A DNA stretch of 64,000 nucleotides from Io17-Chloro-G2 sp963663135 (GTDB taxonomy: Bacteria; Chloroflexota; Dehalococcoidia; Lucifugimonadales; UBA3495). Below are positions 38,815 to 47,864 of this stretch, piece after piece (position 1 is the stretch's first letter; the number at the start of each line of letters is the position of its first letter). Below the pieces are notes generated by a model. The model saw nothing but the letters and a program-made list of their open reading frames with translations, did no database searches and was not told where the DNA came from. The translations under genes were made by a program, and so were the position numbers. The DNA is taken from positions 62,001-126,000 of the forward strand of contig CAXXRM010000001.1 in the NCBI GenBank assembly GCA_963663135.2, in the 5' to 3' direction.

Positions 38815-41793
38815 TTGGATGCTGAGTCGGACAATTCCAACCCGGGGCAAAAGAAAAGCAGAGTGATGCGAGAGATCATCCCCAGGTCAACCAAAACTGC
38901 ACCACTCCTCCACCTGTTCAACCGGAACAGGGCCGCTTCCGTGTCCTTCGAAAACGACACTCTCATCGTCCATACCAAATCCGGCCGAATCGCGCATGCA
39001 GTTGACGTCGACCAGATCAAGCAGGTCCACTTCCGGAAGCTCCTTCTCCTCACCCGGCTCACCGTCCTGACCCAGTTGGACCAGGCCATCACCGTACACG
39101 GGCTATACCCCTCCACAACCCAGTCCCTCTACGACCAACTATGGGCCCGGGTCGATGAACTCCGGGATGACGAGGCCGCCGCCAAGGCCCACGCCCTCAC
39201 ACCGGAGATATTCTCTATAAAAGACTCTCTGACGGCGCTGCTCACGCCCAATCGGTATATCCGCCGTTCCCGAGTGATCGGGATGCAGGAAGCCGTTGGA
39301 CAACTGGCCCAGAAGTTCGACGAGATAACCAGGCAGAAACTCGCTCCAGACGCCGCGGCAGCTCTCCGGTGGACGGAAAACGCGGCCAACTCCGCCGGAT
39401 TGGAAAACCAACGGCAATCACTGAACGAGTCATTCCTGAACGACGCAGTTCCAGAAGTCGGGGAAGCCACCCGTGACATCTTCAAAAACGGACTCACCGG
39501 GGAACAGGCCCGGGACATTGCCGTCGACGAGGACGCAACCCTTATCCTGGCCGGCGCCGGCACCGGTAAGACTGCCGTGATCACCGGCAAGATAGCCCAC
39601 CTGGTCCGCACCCAGGGCATACGCCCAGAGTCCATACTGGCCCTTGCATTCAACCGGAAGGCCGCCCTGGAGATCAGGGAACGGCTCCCGGAGGACCTGA
39701 AGGGCGCTCAGGTTTCCACCTTCCACTCCTTCGCCCTGAAGGTGGTGGCAAGCCAGGGGGCCGCCCCCACCATCAGCAAGCTGGCCCAGGACGATTTCGC
39801 CTATTCAAAAGCCCTGGACTTGATACTAAACAGGATGATGGCCGAACCCAGAACGGCCCGGTTGATCATCCAAATGGTCTCCTCGTTCTCCAGCGAATAC
39901 CGGGAACCCTTCGATTTCACCAACCCCACCGAATACGAGGAGTACGTCAGAGACGCGGAGCTCCGGACCCTGAACGGGGAGTTGGTCAAGAGCTTCGAGG
40001 AACTCACCGTCGCCAACTTCCTGGCGGCCAAGGGCCTGAAATATACCTACGAAAAACCCTACGAGTTCCTCACGGCCAACCGGGAGCGGCGGCAGTACCA
40101 GCCAGACTTCCACATCTCCGAATACGACATTTACATCGAACACTTCGCTCTGAACGAGCAGGGTAAAGCCCCGGCCGGGTGGACCACCTACGCCCAGGAA
40201 GCCCGGTGGAAGAGGAACCTCCACGCCCAGCGGGGAACCAAGCTCATCGAAACCTACAGCTGGCAATACCGAAAGGGGGTCCTTGAGTCCAGCCTGGAGC
40301 AGAAACTCAGCGACCTGGGCGTCAAGTTCGATCCGGTGCCAGAGCAGGAACTGGTCAGTAAATTGTCCCAGGAGAGACTCTCCTGGCTCTCCCACCTGCT
40401 TCGCACATTCCTGAACCACGCCAAGTCCAGCAACTTGAGCCACAAGGAGATTCTGGGAAGGGCTGGGAGCCAGAAGGACAAAGACCGGACCCGGTGTTTC
40501 CTCGAGATCTTCCAAGAAGTGAGAGAAGGATACGAGGAATTACTCAGGGAAGAGGGCGCCCTGGACTTCCACGATCTGATAAACGAAGCTACGGAGACAA
40601 TCAGGAATGGCAGGTGGGAGAACCCGTTTCGATACGTCCTGATCGACGAGTTTCAGGACATCTCCAACGGGCGGATGAGCCTGGCCATGGCCCTGAGAAA
40701 ACCGGACCTGGCCTACTTTTTGGTCGGGGACGACTGGCAGTCCATCTACCGGTTCGCCGGAAGCTACGTCGGACTCATCCATCAAGTGGAAGAGCACCTG
40801 GGATTCACCCGCCGGGAGAGTCTCACCCGGACCTTCCGCTTCGGGGACGGGATACTCAGACCCTCGACCGGATTCGTACAGCAAAATCCGGAACAGACCA
40901 AGAGGACACTGGAAGCCTACAATCAGGACGGAGACCTGGGAATTACTGTGATTCCATCCGAACTCCCCGAAACCGGGCTTCATCAAGCACTCAGGGAAAT
41001 CGAGGAGGTAAGGAGTGGCCCCGGGGAGTCCATCATGGTGCTGGGAAGGTACCGGGGCAGCAGAAGCGCCCTTGGACGGCATGGAAGAGGGACGAGAAAC
41101 CTGCATTTCAACACGGTCCACAGCACCAAAGGGCAGGAGGCGGATTACGTGATAGTCCTGGATTTGAAGGACGGCCGGTACGGGTTTCCGTGCAAGGTTG
41201 AGGACGATCCTCTTCTCACCATCGTGATGCCACCCAACCACGGAGACCCGTACCCATTTGCCGAGGAGAGGAGACTCTTTTACGTGGCGCTGACCAGAGC
41301 CAGAAAGGCAGTCTTTCTGATCACGGACCCGGTAAGGCCATCGCCCTTCGTCAGGGAACTGGTAAAGAACTGCCCGGATGTGAAGACAAGGGAAGGGTTG
41401 AGACCCCAGTGCCCGGCATGCACGAGAGGTTCGCTCGTAGTCTCCCAGAGCGGCGATAATCTCCGCTGCTCAAACTTCCCGAGATGCCGGCACCTCTCCC
41501 CCAGATGCCCAAATTGCAGGCGAGGCTACGTCAGCCTGAACGAGGGAAGTCCAGAATGCTCAAACCCTGTGTGTGAATCACCACTCCGAACCTGCCCAAG
41601 ATGCCAGGCGGGAATCCTCGTACTCCGGACAGCAGGCTCCAGGTTCTGGGGCTGCACCGGGTACCAGACAACGCCATCCTGCACATACACTGAGACAGCG
41701 TCCGAGAAAGACAACGGGCAGAGGGCGTCGAATGGGAGCAGACCGACTGGTCGAGGCAGGAGGCGCAGATCAAGATATGCCCTTAGACGGTGA
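38815..41793 (+). CDS. UvrD/HelD-type superfamily I helicase with inserted nuclease-like domain and zinc ribbons
   Basis: 992 residues from a TTG at 38815 (an ATG at 38866 is possible). The N-terminal 110 residues resemble the PH-like head of helicase IV (HelD). Walker A AGAGTGKT lies near 245-252, and motif Ia/Ib includes VSTFHSFALKV. Residues 415-480 carry an insert with QPDFHISEYDIYIEHFAL that resembles the nuclease-like insert of HelD relatives. Walker B VLIDEFQDIS lies near 607, GDDWQSIYRFAG near 640, STKGQEADYV near 770 and FYVALTRARKAV near 822. Residues 860-960 hold three topoisomerase-type zinc ribbons (CPACTRGSLVVSQSGDNLRC, CPNCRRGYVSL, CPRCQAGILVL). It translocates on single-stranded DNA; on an island, a defence or repair role is plausible. 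Confidence 0.88.
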   Translation: MDAESDNSNPGQKKSRVMREIIPRSTKTAPLLHLFNRNRAASVSFENDTLIVHTKSGRIAHAVDVDQIKQVHFRKLLLLTRLTVLTQLDQAITVHGLYPSTTQSLYDQLWARVDELRDDEAAAKAHALTPEIFSIKDSLTALLTPNRYIRRSRVIGMQEAVGQLAQKFDEITRQKLAPDAAAALRWTENAANSAGLENQRQSLNESFLNDAVPEVGEATRDIFKNGLTGEQARDIAVDEDATLILAGAGTGKTAVITGKIAHLVRTQGIRPESILALAFNRKAALEIRERLPEDLKGAQVSTFHSFALKVVASQGAAPTISKLAQDDFAYSKALDLILNRMMAEPRTARLIIQMVSSFSSEYREPFDFTNPTEYEEYVRDAELRTLNGELVKSFEELTVANFLAAKGLKYTYEKPYEFLTANRERRQYQPDFHISEYDIYIEHFALNEQGKAPAGWTTYAQEARWKRNLHAQRGTKLIETYSWQYRKGVLESSLEQKLSDLGVKFDPVPEQELVSKLSQERLSWLSHLLRTFLNHAKSSNLSHKEILGRAGSQKDKDRTRCFLEIFQEVREGYEELLREEGALDFHDLINEATETIRNGRWENPFRYVLIDEFQDISNGRMSLAMALRKPDLAYFLVGDDWQSIYRFAGSYVGLIHQVEEHLGFTRRESLTRTFRFGDGILRPSTGFVQQNPEQTKRTLEAYNQDGDLGITVIPSELPETGLHQALREIEEVRSGPGESIMVLGRYRGSRSALGRHGRGTRNLHFNTVHSTKGQEADYVIVLDLKDGRYGFPCKVEDDPLLTIVMPPNHGDPYPFAEERRLFYVALTRARKAVFLITDPVRPSPFVRELVKNCPDVKTREGLRPQCPACTRGSLVVSQSGDNLRCSNFPRCRHLSPRCPNCRRGYVSLNEGSPECSNPVCESPLRTCPRCQAGILVLRTAGSRFWGCTGYQTTPSCTYTETASEKDNGQRASNGSRPTGRGRRRRSRYALRR

Positions 41794-41978
41794 GGGACGA
41801 CTATGGTGGGACTCTGACGGTGTTCTGTAAAGAACTCCGGACACAAGACTATGGTCTGTTTCATTGCCCTAATTCCATATTTCAGTTGCAGGTCAAAGGT
41901 AAAGCGGTCTACTTCAGGAAGAGGTGTATTCCAACTCTGGTCCCCATCTCAAATCGCTGCCGGTATAGCTGAACTAGA

Positions 41979-42659
41979 TTGAGCCCAGACGAAATCTTCC
42001 AACTACTGAGCACCGACCGGTTCGGCGCTTACGCCATGTCTGCAGACCAGGTCATCCTGTTCTGGAACTCAGGGGCCCAGCGGATTCTCGGGCACCGGAG
42101 CAAGGACGTCCTTGGACGCCGGTGCTACGAGGTCCTTTCGGGGCTGGCTCCCGGAGGATTTACCCCGGGGTGCCAGGGCGGGTGTCCTTCCATTTGCGAT
42201 CTCCGGATAGGACTGGCAACCACCCCAATCAAACTCCAAATGCTCTGCGCGTCGGGCCAGCGGAAGCTGGTGGCTCTGACTACCTTGGTGGTCTCGGGTG
42301 TCCTGGAAGATGGCCCTCTTCTGGCGCACCTGTTCCACGACTCCACGGATGAAGAGGAGTCGGCAGTGGTCCCCGGCGCCGTGCAGGATACGCCGCGGGA
42401 AAACGGCGCTCCCACACTGACGGTGGGACCCGAGGTGGAAGCGTCACCGGAGAATGCCCGGGCGCTGACCCAGCGGGAACTGGAGGTGTTGCGTCTGGTC
42501 TCTCTGGGCTGGAGAACCCCGCGAATCGCGGATGAACTGGGCATTAGCTATCACACGGTCCGGAATCACATACGTCACTGCCGTCGGAAACTGGGTGCGG
42601 CCACCAAGCTGGACGCGGTGCTCACGGCCATACGTCGGGGGATTTTGCCCGTCGGCTGA
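41979..42659 (+). CDS. PAS-LuxR transcription regulator, 226 aa
   Basis: TTG at 41979. A second in-frame start is the ATG near 42036. Residues 15-115 are a PAS-like sensor with several cysteines (RRCYEVLSGLAPGGFTPGCQ, GGCPSICDLRIG), which could hold a metal or sense redox state. A Glu-rich linker follows. The C-terminal 60 residues are a LuxR helix-turn-helix (LTQRELEVLRLVSLGWRTPR, ELGISYHTVRNHIRHCRRKL). There is no receiver domain. Genes controlled are unknown. Confidence 0.82.
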   Translation: MSPDEIFQLLSTDRFGAYAMSADQVILFWNSGAQRILGHRSKDVLGRRCYEVLSGLAPGGFTPGCQGGCPSICDLRIGLATTPIKLQMLCASGQRKLVALTTLVVSGVLEDGPLLAHLFHDSTDEEESAVVPGAVQDTPRENGAPTLTVGPEVEASPENARALTQRELEVLRLVSLGWRTPRIADELGISYHTVRNHIRHCRRKLGAATKLDAVLTAIRRGILPVG

Positions 42660-42689
42660 TTTACGCCAAAACGCGGGACAAGCCTGGCG

Positions 42690-42870
42690 CGGCTCCTTCG
42701 GGACCATGCAATGGGGCTGCTCTCGCCTCCTTTTCTCTAACACCCTGAGTGCGAGTTTTGGGGGCCAATCCTCCGTTTCAGACAATGCGGCAAATTCCCG
42801 GCGGACCAGGTTACCCAGCGCACTGTGAGGTCTTTCACCATTGAAGTGTATTCGCCAAAATTCCCACTTT
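42690..42870 (-). pseudogene. IS3-family OrfB, C-terminal fragment
   Basis: On minus the frame reads EFWRIHFNGERPHSALGNLV, RREFAALSE. The (W/N)xERPHSALGxxxxxEFA pattern is the end of IS3-type transposases. The remaining gene is absent. Confidence 0.7.
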
Positions 42871-43102
42871 CTCCAGCTCTGATGGTAACGTCGGCCATTC
42901 CTCCGTCCTGCAATGACAAGACTTCCCCGACCTCGACCGATACCGGTCCCAGTACCAGAGGAAGCAACGACGACTCCCTGCTCCACGTCGTCTCTCCCGG
43001 TGGCGGCGGCAACGCCGACGACGGTTTTAAGACCGGCGACCGTTACTCTTTGGCCGACACCCAAGCCCATGAGGACATCTGCGGTCGTCGACGGGGCCGG
43101 CC

Positions 43103-43243
43103 GTGAACGTCGCTCCCGTCCCATCCAACGTCACGGAGTACAGCCGGTCCCGGTGGAAACCCTGGGCGGACCAGGACGCTCACCACAAGTTCCTCACCGG
43201 CGTGAGTAAGGCCGACGGGACCTACAATGACGGAAAGAGGTGA
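43103..43243 (+). pseudogene. Fragment related to the HNH lipoprotein
   Basis: The frame reads VNVAPVPSNVTEYSRSRWKP, WADQDAHHKF and stops at 43243. It matches PIPSDIPDYSRSQWKHWADE of the protein at 45234. The Pro/Thr-rich linker is visible in another frame just upstream (near 42915-43060). Confidence 0.6.
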
Positions 43244-43451
43244 AGGTCGGTGACGGACGGTGTCATGGTCCGCTCACTGGCACAGCCGAGTTCTGCTGGG
43301 CACGGGAGAAAGGATCGGGGGAGCCGGCAAACCAGAGTTTTGAGAATTGAAGCCCTGCCCGAACCCCAACGACCCCTGTTGCCGGGCCAACAGCGGCGGA
43401 GTACACTGCGAACCACAAAAACACAAGACAATAAATTGGGGAAAATGGTCA

Positions 43452-43727
43452 ATGAAGACAATCAGCGTGTCGGTCGACGACGAAACCCACCGTCTGGCCC
43501 GAATCAGGGCGGCTGAGACCGGAACCACCGTGTCGGCGATGATGAGAGACCTGCTGACCGCGCTGCTGAAACACCGGGCGGGGTCGGACCAAGCCGAGAC
43601 GGAACCCGAGAGGCGCGCCAGGCTTTTGGACGAAGTGCTGGACAGGTTCGAAAGAGATGGGGTGGGCATGGACACCAGCCAGATCCTAACCAGAGAAGAG
43701 ATGTACGACAGAAATGCGGCTCGTTGA
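43452..43727 (+). CDS. vapB: VapB-type antitoxin
   Basis: ATG at 43452. Residues 1-45 form a ribbon-helix-helix (MKTISVSVDDETHRLARIRA, GTTVSAMMRDLLTALLKH). The C-terminal part is a flexible, charged toxin-binding tail. It overlaps vapC by 14 bp. Antitoxins of this type repress their own operon. Confidence 0.82.
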   Translation: MKTISVSVDDETHRLARIRAAETGTTVSAMMRDLLTALLKHRAGSDQAETEPERRARLLDEVLDRFERDGVGMDTSQILTREEMYDRNAAR

Positions 43728-44130
43728 CACCAACATCCTCCTCTACGCCGTCAGCAGGATGGACTCGGACGCAGGTAAGAGGACCCAAGCGGCAATAACT
43801 CTGAAGGAACCGGATTTGGCGCTGTCCGTCCAGGTCCTCCAGGAGTTCTACTACCAGGCCACGAGGCCGCAGGGGCCGGCGGGTTTGACCCATGAGCAGG
43901 CCATGGAATTCCTGCAACCGTTCAGGGCGCTGCCGACCCAGGAAATCACGGTGGAGCTGTTCGAAATGGCAGCCGCGATGAAGGAGAAATTCGCGCTGTC
44001 ATACTGGGACGCGGCAATCCTGGCGGCGGCAAATATGCTTGGCTGTGAAGCCGTGTATTCGGAAGACATGAGCGAGCAGCAGGACTACGATGGACTCCGG
44101 GTGATAAACCCGTTTTCGGAACGGAGTTGA
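43714..44130 (+). CDS. vapC: VapC-type PIN-domain toxin
   Basis: 138 residues. The PIN domain shows MRLVDTNILLYAVSRMDSD (Asp5), LSVQVLQEFYYQATR (Glu near 47), SYWDAAILAAANMLGCEAVY (Asp near 98) and SEDMSEQQDYDGLRVINPF (Asp near 116). All four expected acidic ligands are present. VapC enzymes are Mg-dependent ribonucleases. The pair appears intact. Confidence 0.9.
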   Translation: MRLVDTNILLYAVSRMDSDAGKRTQAAITLKEPDLALSVQVLQEFYYQATRPQGPAGLTHEQAMEFLQPFRALPTQEITVELFEMAAAMKEKFALSYWDAAILAAANMLGCEAVYSEDMSEQQDYDGLRVINPFSERS

Positions 44131-44493
44131 GGTGAGCGGAAGCTCCCGGGCTTGCCCCCACGACGACCCTGGAAAAGGGATCATGACGAAACACCAGAAG
44201 ACGGGATAACGTTGCGCCGGCAGCAATCAAACCCCGACTGGTTTTGGTTTGCAGAAGGAAGGGGACTGGCCGGCAAAGTGAGGCGGTCTCCCTGAGAGAG
44301 GAACGCTTTCCCGGTCCCAGAAGGCAAGTAGGTCCGGCATTCGGGGCACCCTGATACCGCGGCCTGATCACGCCCGGGACACCCCCACCGGGAGCGGAAT
44401 GCGATGGGAGAGGCGGCCGTGACCTTCGAGGAAGCTTAGAGAGCACTGGAGGATGATTTCAGGCAAAGAGTCGAAGGGGATAAGCATTCCGGC

Positions 44494-45204
44494 ATGAAGT
44501 GCATATTCCTCCCAAATGTCGAGCCAGCAGGTCCCGTGGACTACGTTTTAGTCGGGATGGAACCCTCTCTGGGTGGGTTCGCAAAGGGAAAGGGTGACGC
44601 CAGGTTGGAGTACGCTCAGAGGAAGATAGACTTGGGATTCCGAATTTTCTGCGAGGTTTGGATCCTGCACTACCCCGTCAGGACATTTCTGTGCCAAGAC
44701 GGCGAATCCTACTACGTCACAGACCTCGCCAAGGGAGCCATGCTCACCAACGAGAAAAGCGCCGGGAGTGAGAAGAAGTACGGCGAGTGGTATCCACTGC
44801 TGGAAAAGGAACTCGGCCTGGTGGCCAAACCGGATGCGAAAATCATCTCCATAGGAAATAGGGTCGGTCAGTTCCTTTCCAAAAAGGGACTGTATGGTCA
44901 CGTTGGGACGTTTCCCCACTACTCAGGTAGAGCCGCGCGCTATTGGGGGAAGGAAATTGAGGGCACAAAGAGAAAATCTGAATACAAACAGTTCGCAACC
45001 AGAATCCAAGCCATCTTGGGGTGCTTCTGTATTCCGAATCATGCCTGCGAAAGGGATGGTGAGCCAGTCAAGGTGACTCCGACGGAACCACAGAGGAGGT
45101 TTCTGTTCGACTATAAGGTCCGGTTCGAGCGCATCCGGGACCAGGACAAATCAGGCTGGAGACATTGGCAACGGGAATGGGAACGTCGGATGACTTCGGC
45201 GTGA
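44494..45204 (+). CDS. Uracil-DNA-glycosylase-like protein, 236 aa
   Basis: ATG at 44494. Motifs: VDYVLVGMEPSLGG near the N-terminus, YYVTDLAKGAML, then WYPLLEKELGL, AKIISIGNRVGQFL and FPHYSGRAARYW. This order (GxxPS, central strand, HxS) suggests the UDG-like fold. Substrate unknown. Upstream, the same frame is protein-like from an ATG at 44404 (MGEAAVTFEEA, then TAG at 44437, then RALEDDFRQRVEG), so 30 residues have probably been lost to an amber mutation. Confidence 0.5.
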   Translation: MKCIFLPNVEPAGPVDYVLVGMEPSLGGFAKGKGDARLEYAQRKIDLGFRIFCEVWILHYPVRTFLCQDGESYYVTDLAKGAMLTNEKSAGSEKKYGEWYPLLEKELGLVAKPDAKIISIGNRVGQFLSKKGLYGHVGTFPHYSGRAARYWGKEIEGTKRKSEYKQFATRIQAILGCFCIPNHACERDGEPVKVTPTEPQRRFLFDYKVRFERIRDQDKSGWRHWQREWERRMTSA

Positions 45205-45233
45205 CAAGAGGGCTATCAGGAATCAGCGGAGTG

Positions 45234-46445
45234 ATGGAGCAATTGTCTGAAAAGAAGGAGCAGCTTGGATTGAGGAAAACATTGGTGGCGGCGACCATTG
45301 CACTGCTGATTGGCCTTCTGGCCTGCGCGGGACCGGCACCGACCCCGGATACCGTGGGAACGAGGCTCCCGGCGAAATCGGAAGCCATGGCGGAAGAGAC
45401 AGCAACTGAGGCTTCCGGCCAGATTACGACTGAGACACCAGACCGCATCGACTCGACCACGACTCCAACAACCATCTCTCCTGTTCCCAAGGCGACGATA
45501 GTGCCCACGGGGGTGCCCACTGCGCCGACATCGGTACCGGTGCGAACGATACCGGCACCCAATCCGACGAACTCGGAGGTTACGGCCGTCCCTACACCTG
45601 CGACAAACCCGACTACGTCGGTCCCCACCAAGGCCATTGCGACCTCAACCCCGGCGCCGATACCCACGACAACGCCGGCCCCTACGAGAGAGCCAGCACC
45701 TCCTACAACGACCCTAACCATAGCCGTGTCCCCCATCCCTTCGGACATACCGGATTACAGTAGGTCCCAGTGGAAGCACTGGGCCGACGAGGACGGAGAC
45801 TGCCAGGACGCCCGGCAGGAGGTCCTGATAGCCGAAAGCTTGGTCAAAGTTACCTTTGAATCCGCCAAGGTGTGTAGGGTCGAGACCGGCCGGTGGTATG
45901 GGGCCTTCACTGGGATCTACGTAGAATTGCCGGGAGACCTGGACGTCGACCACCTGGTCCCGCTCAAGAACGCTCACGTATCCGGCGGGTGGAGATGGGA
46001 GCCGTCCCGGAAGGCGGAATATGCCAACTACCTGGATGACGCTGACCATCTGATCGCTGTAACGGCCCGGGCGAACCGTAGCAAGGGCGCCAAGGGGCCC
46101 GAGGAGTGGAGACCGCCGGACGAGGGGTACTGGTGCGAGTATGCCGTGAACTGGACGGAGGTGAAATCCCAATGGGGACTCACGATGACCCGGGAGGAAT
46201 CGAGAGCGGTGCTGGAGATGCTGGAAGGGTGCGAGGACCCGGTGAAGGTGGTGGAGTTGAAAGGGACGGCCGAACCCGAGCCAACAAAGGAACCTGAGAG
46301 CTCGGTGTACGGGTCCTGCGAAGAGGCAGATGCCGCCGGGGCAACGAGGGTGCAGGGTGGCCAAGGGGGAGGAAGAGGTTTCCCGAAGGAGTTGGTGCCA
46401 TCCGCCAGGGACGGAGACGGGGATGGCGTGGTATGCGAACGATAA
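45234..46445 (+). CDS. Secreted HNH nuclease lipoprotein with excalibur domain
   Basis: 403 residues from the ATG at 45234. A signal peptide with lipobox (LVAATIALLIGLLACAG) is followed by a 130-residue Pro/Thr-rich stalk. The nuclease part (residues 175-330) has YSRSQWKHWADEDGDCQDAR, LDVDHLVPLKNAHVSGGW and DDADHLIAVTARANRSKG, the DHLVPL/N/K pattern of the DUF1524/GmrSD-type HNH fold. The C-terminal 45 residues are an excalibur calcium-binding motif (DGDGDGVVCE). It would act at the cell surface on external DNA. A fragment of a relative lies at 43103. Confidence 0.85.
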   Translation: MEQLSEKKEQLGLRKTLVAATIALLIGLLACAGPAPTPDTVGTRLPAKSEAMAEETATEASGQITTETPDRIDSTTTPTTISPVPKATIVPTGVPTAPTSVPVRTIPAPNPTNSEVTAVPTPATNPTTSVPTKAIATSTPAPIPTTTPAPTREPAPPTTTLTIAVSPIPSDIPDYSRSQWKHWADEDGDCQDARQEVLIAESLVKVTFESAKVCRVETGRWYGAFTGIYVELPGDLDVDHLVPLKNAHVSGGWRWEPSRKAEYANYLDDADHLIAVTARANRSKGAKGPEEWRPPDEGYWCEYAVNWTEVKSQWGLTMTREESRAVLEMLEGCEDPVKVVELKGTAEPEPTKEPESSVYGSCEEADAAGATRVQGGQGGGRGFPKELVPSARDGDGDGVVCER

Positions 46446-46502
46446 GCGTCGGAAACTAAGTCCGATCAGGAAAATTCAACACCCCGGAGCCGCCATTGGG
46501 GA

Positions 46503-46530
46503 GGACCCGGTTAGTTGGACAGAATAAAGG
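46503..46530 (+). repeat. IS3-family terminal repeat (scar)
   Basis: GGACCCGGTTAGTTGGACAG plus AATAAAGG is the partner of the end at 24240-24267. The rest of the element is missing. Confidence 0.7.
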
Positions 46531-46615
46531 AAGAGTTAAGCGGGGACCACGTGACTCTGATCCGGTCATCCGAGATAACGGACGGAGTGTCAAGGACATC
46601 ACCCGAGGCACATGG

Positions 46616-46637
46616 AGAATGGCAAATTTGCCATTCT
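46616..46637. promoter_or_regulatory. 22-bp perfect palindrome
   Basis: AGAATGGCAAA is followed directly by its complement. GCCATTC occurs once more 5 bp later. It lies about 100 bp from the truncated tRNA and may be an operator or part of the element end. Confidence 0.6.
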
Positions 46638-46732
46638 TTTGCCATTCCTGTAAATGACATCCCACAACACTCCACGATGCTACAGCTAAAAATAACTTCG
46701 CTTTCAGATACAATTCTACGCTGGACAACACT

Positions 46733-46759
46733 AGAGGGGAGCCAACAATGCTCCCCTCT
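46733..46759. other. 10-bp hairpin abutting the truncated tRNA
   Basis: AGAGGGGAGC (46733-46742) and GCTCCCCTCT (46750-46759) pair across a 7-nt loop. It sits exactly where the variable loop and T arm of the tRNA should begin on the minus strand. Confidence 0.6.
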
Positions 46760-46802
46760 ACGGATTAAGAGTCCGTTGCTCTGCCAGTTGAGCTAGCGGG
46801 CC
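46760..46802 (-). tRNA. tRNA-Lys(CTT), 3' half missing
   Basis: On minus, from 46802: GGCCCGC acceptor strand, the D arm (TAGCTCAACTGGCAGAGCAA) and the anticodon arm ACGGA-CTCTTAA-TCCGT with anticodon CTT. After the anticodon stem no T arm or matching acceptor (GCGGGCC) follows within 100 bp. A strong promoter lies upstream. The gene is cut, most likely by integration of the accessory region. The missing half may lie outside this window. Confidence 0.75.
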
Positions 46803-46848
46803 ATTCACGGTTGGGCCCAAGGGCTGCCTATCCCCGGAACCTGCCAAA

Positions 46849-46877
46849 AATCTAACAAGAACCAACTCGCGTGTCAA
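46849..46877 (-). promoter_or_regulatory. Sigma-70 promoter of the tRNA-Lys
   Basis: On minus, TTGACA at 46877-46872, a 17-bp spacer, and TAGATT at 46854-46849, about 47 bp before the tRNA 5' end. Confidence 0.7.
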
Positions 46878-46914
46878 TTCGGATATCAGGTTTGCGTCAG
46901 GTTCCCCAGCAGCA

Positions 46915-47646
46915 TCACCGGCCGTAGTCCAGACGCTCGATCAAAGACAAAGGCAACCCGGCTTGGCGCATCTTGGACTGCGTTTCTGCAATCTCGTAGA
47001 CCACCCGGAACCGCTGGATGGTGTTGGCCCGGCTGTCATAAATCGCGTAGCTCGGCCTGGGGTCCAGGTCTCTGGGCTGGCCCACTCCTCCCGGGTTGAC
47101 GATGCGCCGCGTGTCTCCCAGGGGCGCCGGCGCGTCGCAGAAAAACTCAAGGAACGTGGCATCGTCGTTGGTTGCTTCGCAGATGAAAGGAATATGAGAG
47201 TGGCCCACCAGACCATACGGGGTATCCATCACGGCAAACGTGTCCAGGGCCGCACCTACATTCAAAAGGTACTCGGTGAGGGGGTCTTTGAGGCTGCCGT
47301 GGACCAGAGTGAAATCGCCGGTTGTAACGGTCAGGGGCAGCGCAGCCAGGAAATCAAACCCGTCCCGGGACAATTGAGCTGACGTCCAATGGGTGGATGC
47401 CTGGGCGGCCGGGTTGAAATTTGATATCGAGAGCTTGTTGACCGCGGCAAAATCGTGATTTCCGGCAATCATTACCAGGTGATGCCCGCGGAGCAATTCC
47501 AGGCAAGAGTTGGGGTCGGGGCCGTAGCCAACGGTATCCCCAAGGCACCAGATTTCGTCGAACCCGCCCCGGTCACGAGCATCGGCTAAAACGGCGTTTA
47601 ACGCCTCCAGGTTCGCGTGGACGTCCGCAAGGATCAGGCTCCGCAC
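46915..47646 (-). CDS. Metallophosphoesterase (YfcE/DUF2437-like)
   Basis: 243 residues, ATG at 47646. The calcineurin-like motifs are complete: LILADVHANLEAL (DxH), CLGDTVGYGPDP (GDxxG), MIAGNHDFA (GNHD), LVHGS and GLVGHSHIP (GHSH). Family members are dimetal phosphodiesterases with varied small substrates. It is the first core gene beyond the tRNA. Confidence 0.9.
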   Translation of the reverse strand: MRSLILADVHANLEALNAVLADARDRGGFDEIWCLGDTVGYGPDPNSCLELLRGHHLVMIAGNHDFAAVNKLSISNFNPAAQASTHWTSAQLSRDGFDFLAALPLTVTTGDFTLVHGSLKDPLTEYLLNVGAALDTFAVMDTPYGLVGHSHIPFICEATNDDATFLEFFCDAPAPLGDTRRIVNPGGVGQPRDLDPRPSYAIYDSRANTIQRFRVVYEIAETQSKMRQAGLPLSLIERLDYGR

Positions 47647-47678
47647 AGATTCTCCTACACCTAGACCTGAATAATTTC

Positions 47679-47684
47679 ATTATA
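47679..47684 (-). promoter_or_regulatory. -10 box of the metallophosphoesterase gene
   Basis: TATAAT on minus, 33 bp before the ATG at 47646. A -35 box at 17-18 bp is weak (TTTAAT region near 47703). Confidence 0.5.
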
Positions 47685-47864
47685 CTGGGTCTTCCACGCA
47701 TTAAACCGGGTCTTTCCGGGCAATGGATTTACGGTTCTGACACCCTTCCAATATCCAATGCCCTTTTCCCGGTTAGGGCCGGGGTGTATACTCGGCCCCA
47801 AGCGTGTCCTGACCGGCGCGCCCGGTAGACCCCAATTTGACGCCCAACAGGCAGGTTTCAGGAC

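Noticed and set aside
42444..43124. Minus-strand frame of 226 codons
   Set aside because: Only its middle (42690-42870) is meaningful, as an IS3 transposase tail. The rest is antisense to the LuxR domain.
14093..44439. In-frame TAG codons at 14093, 35253 and 44437 as a sign of amber recoding
   Set aside because: Intact genes nearby end in TAG (for example 22245 and 27415), two of the three frames are otherwise broken, and no suppressor tRNA is seen. Simple decay is the better reading.
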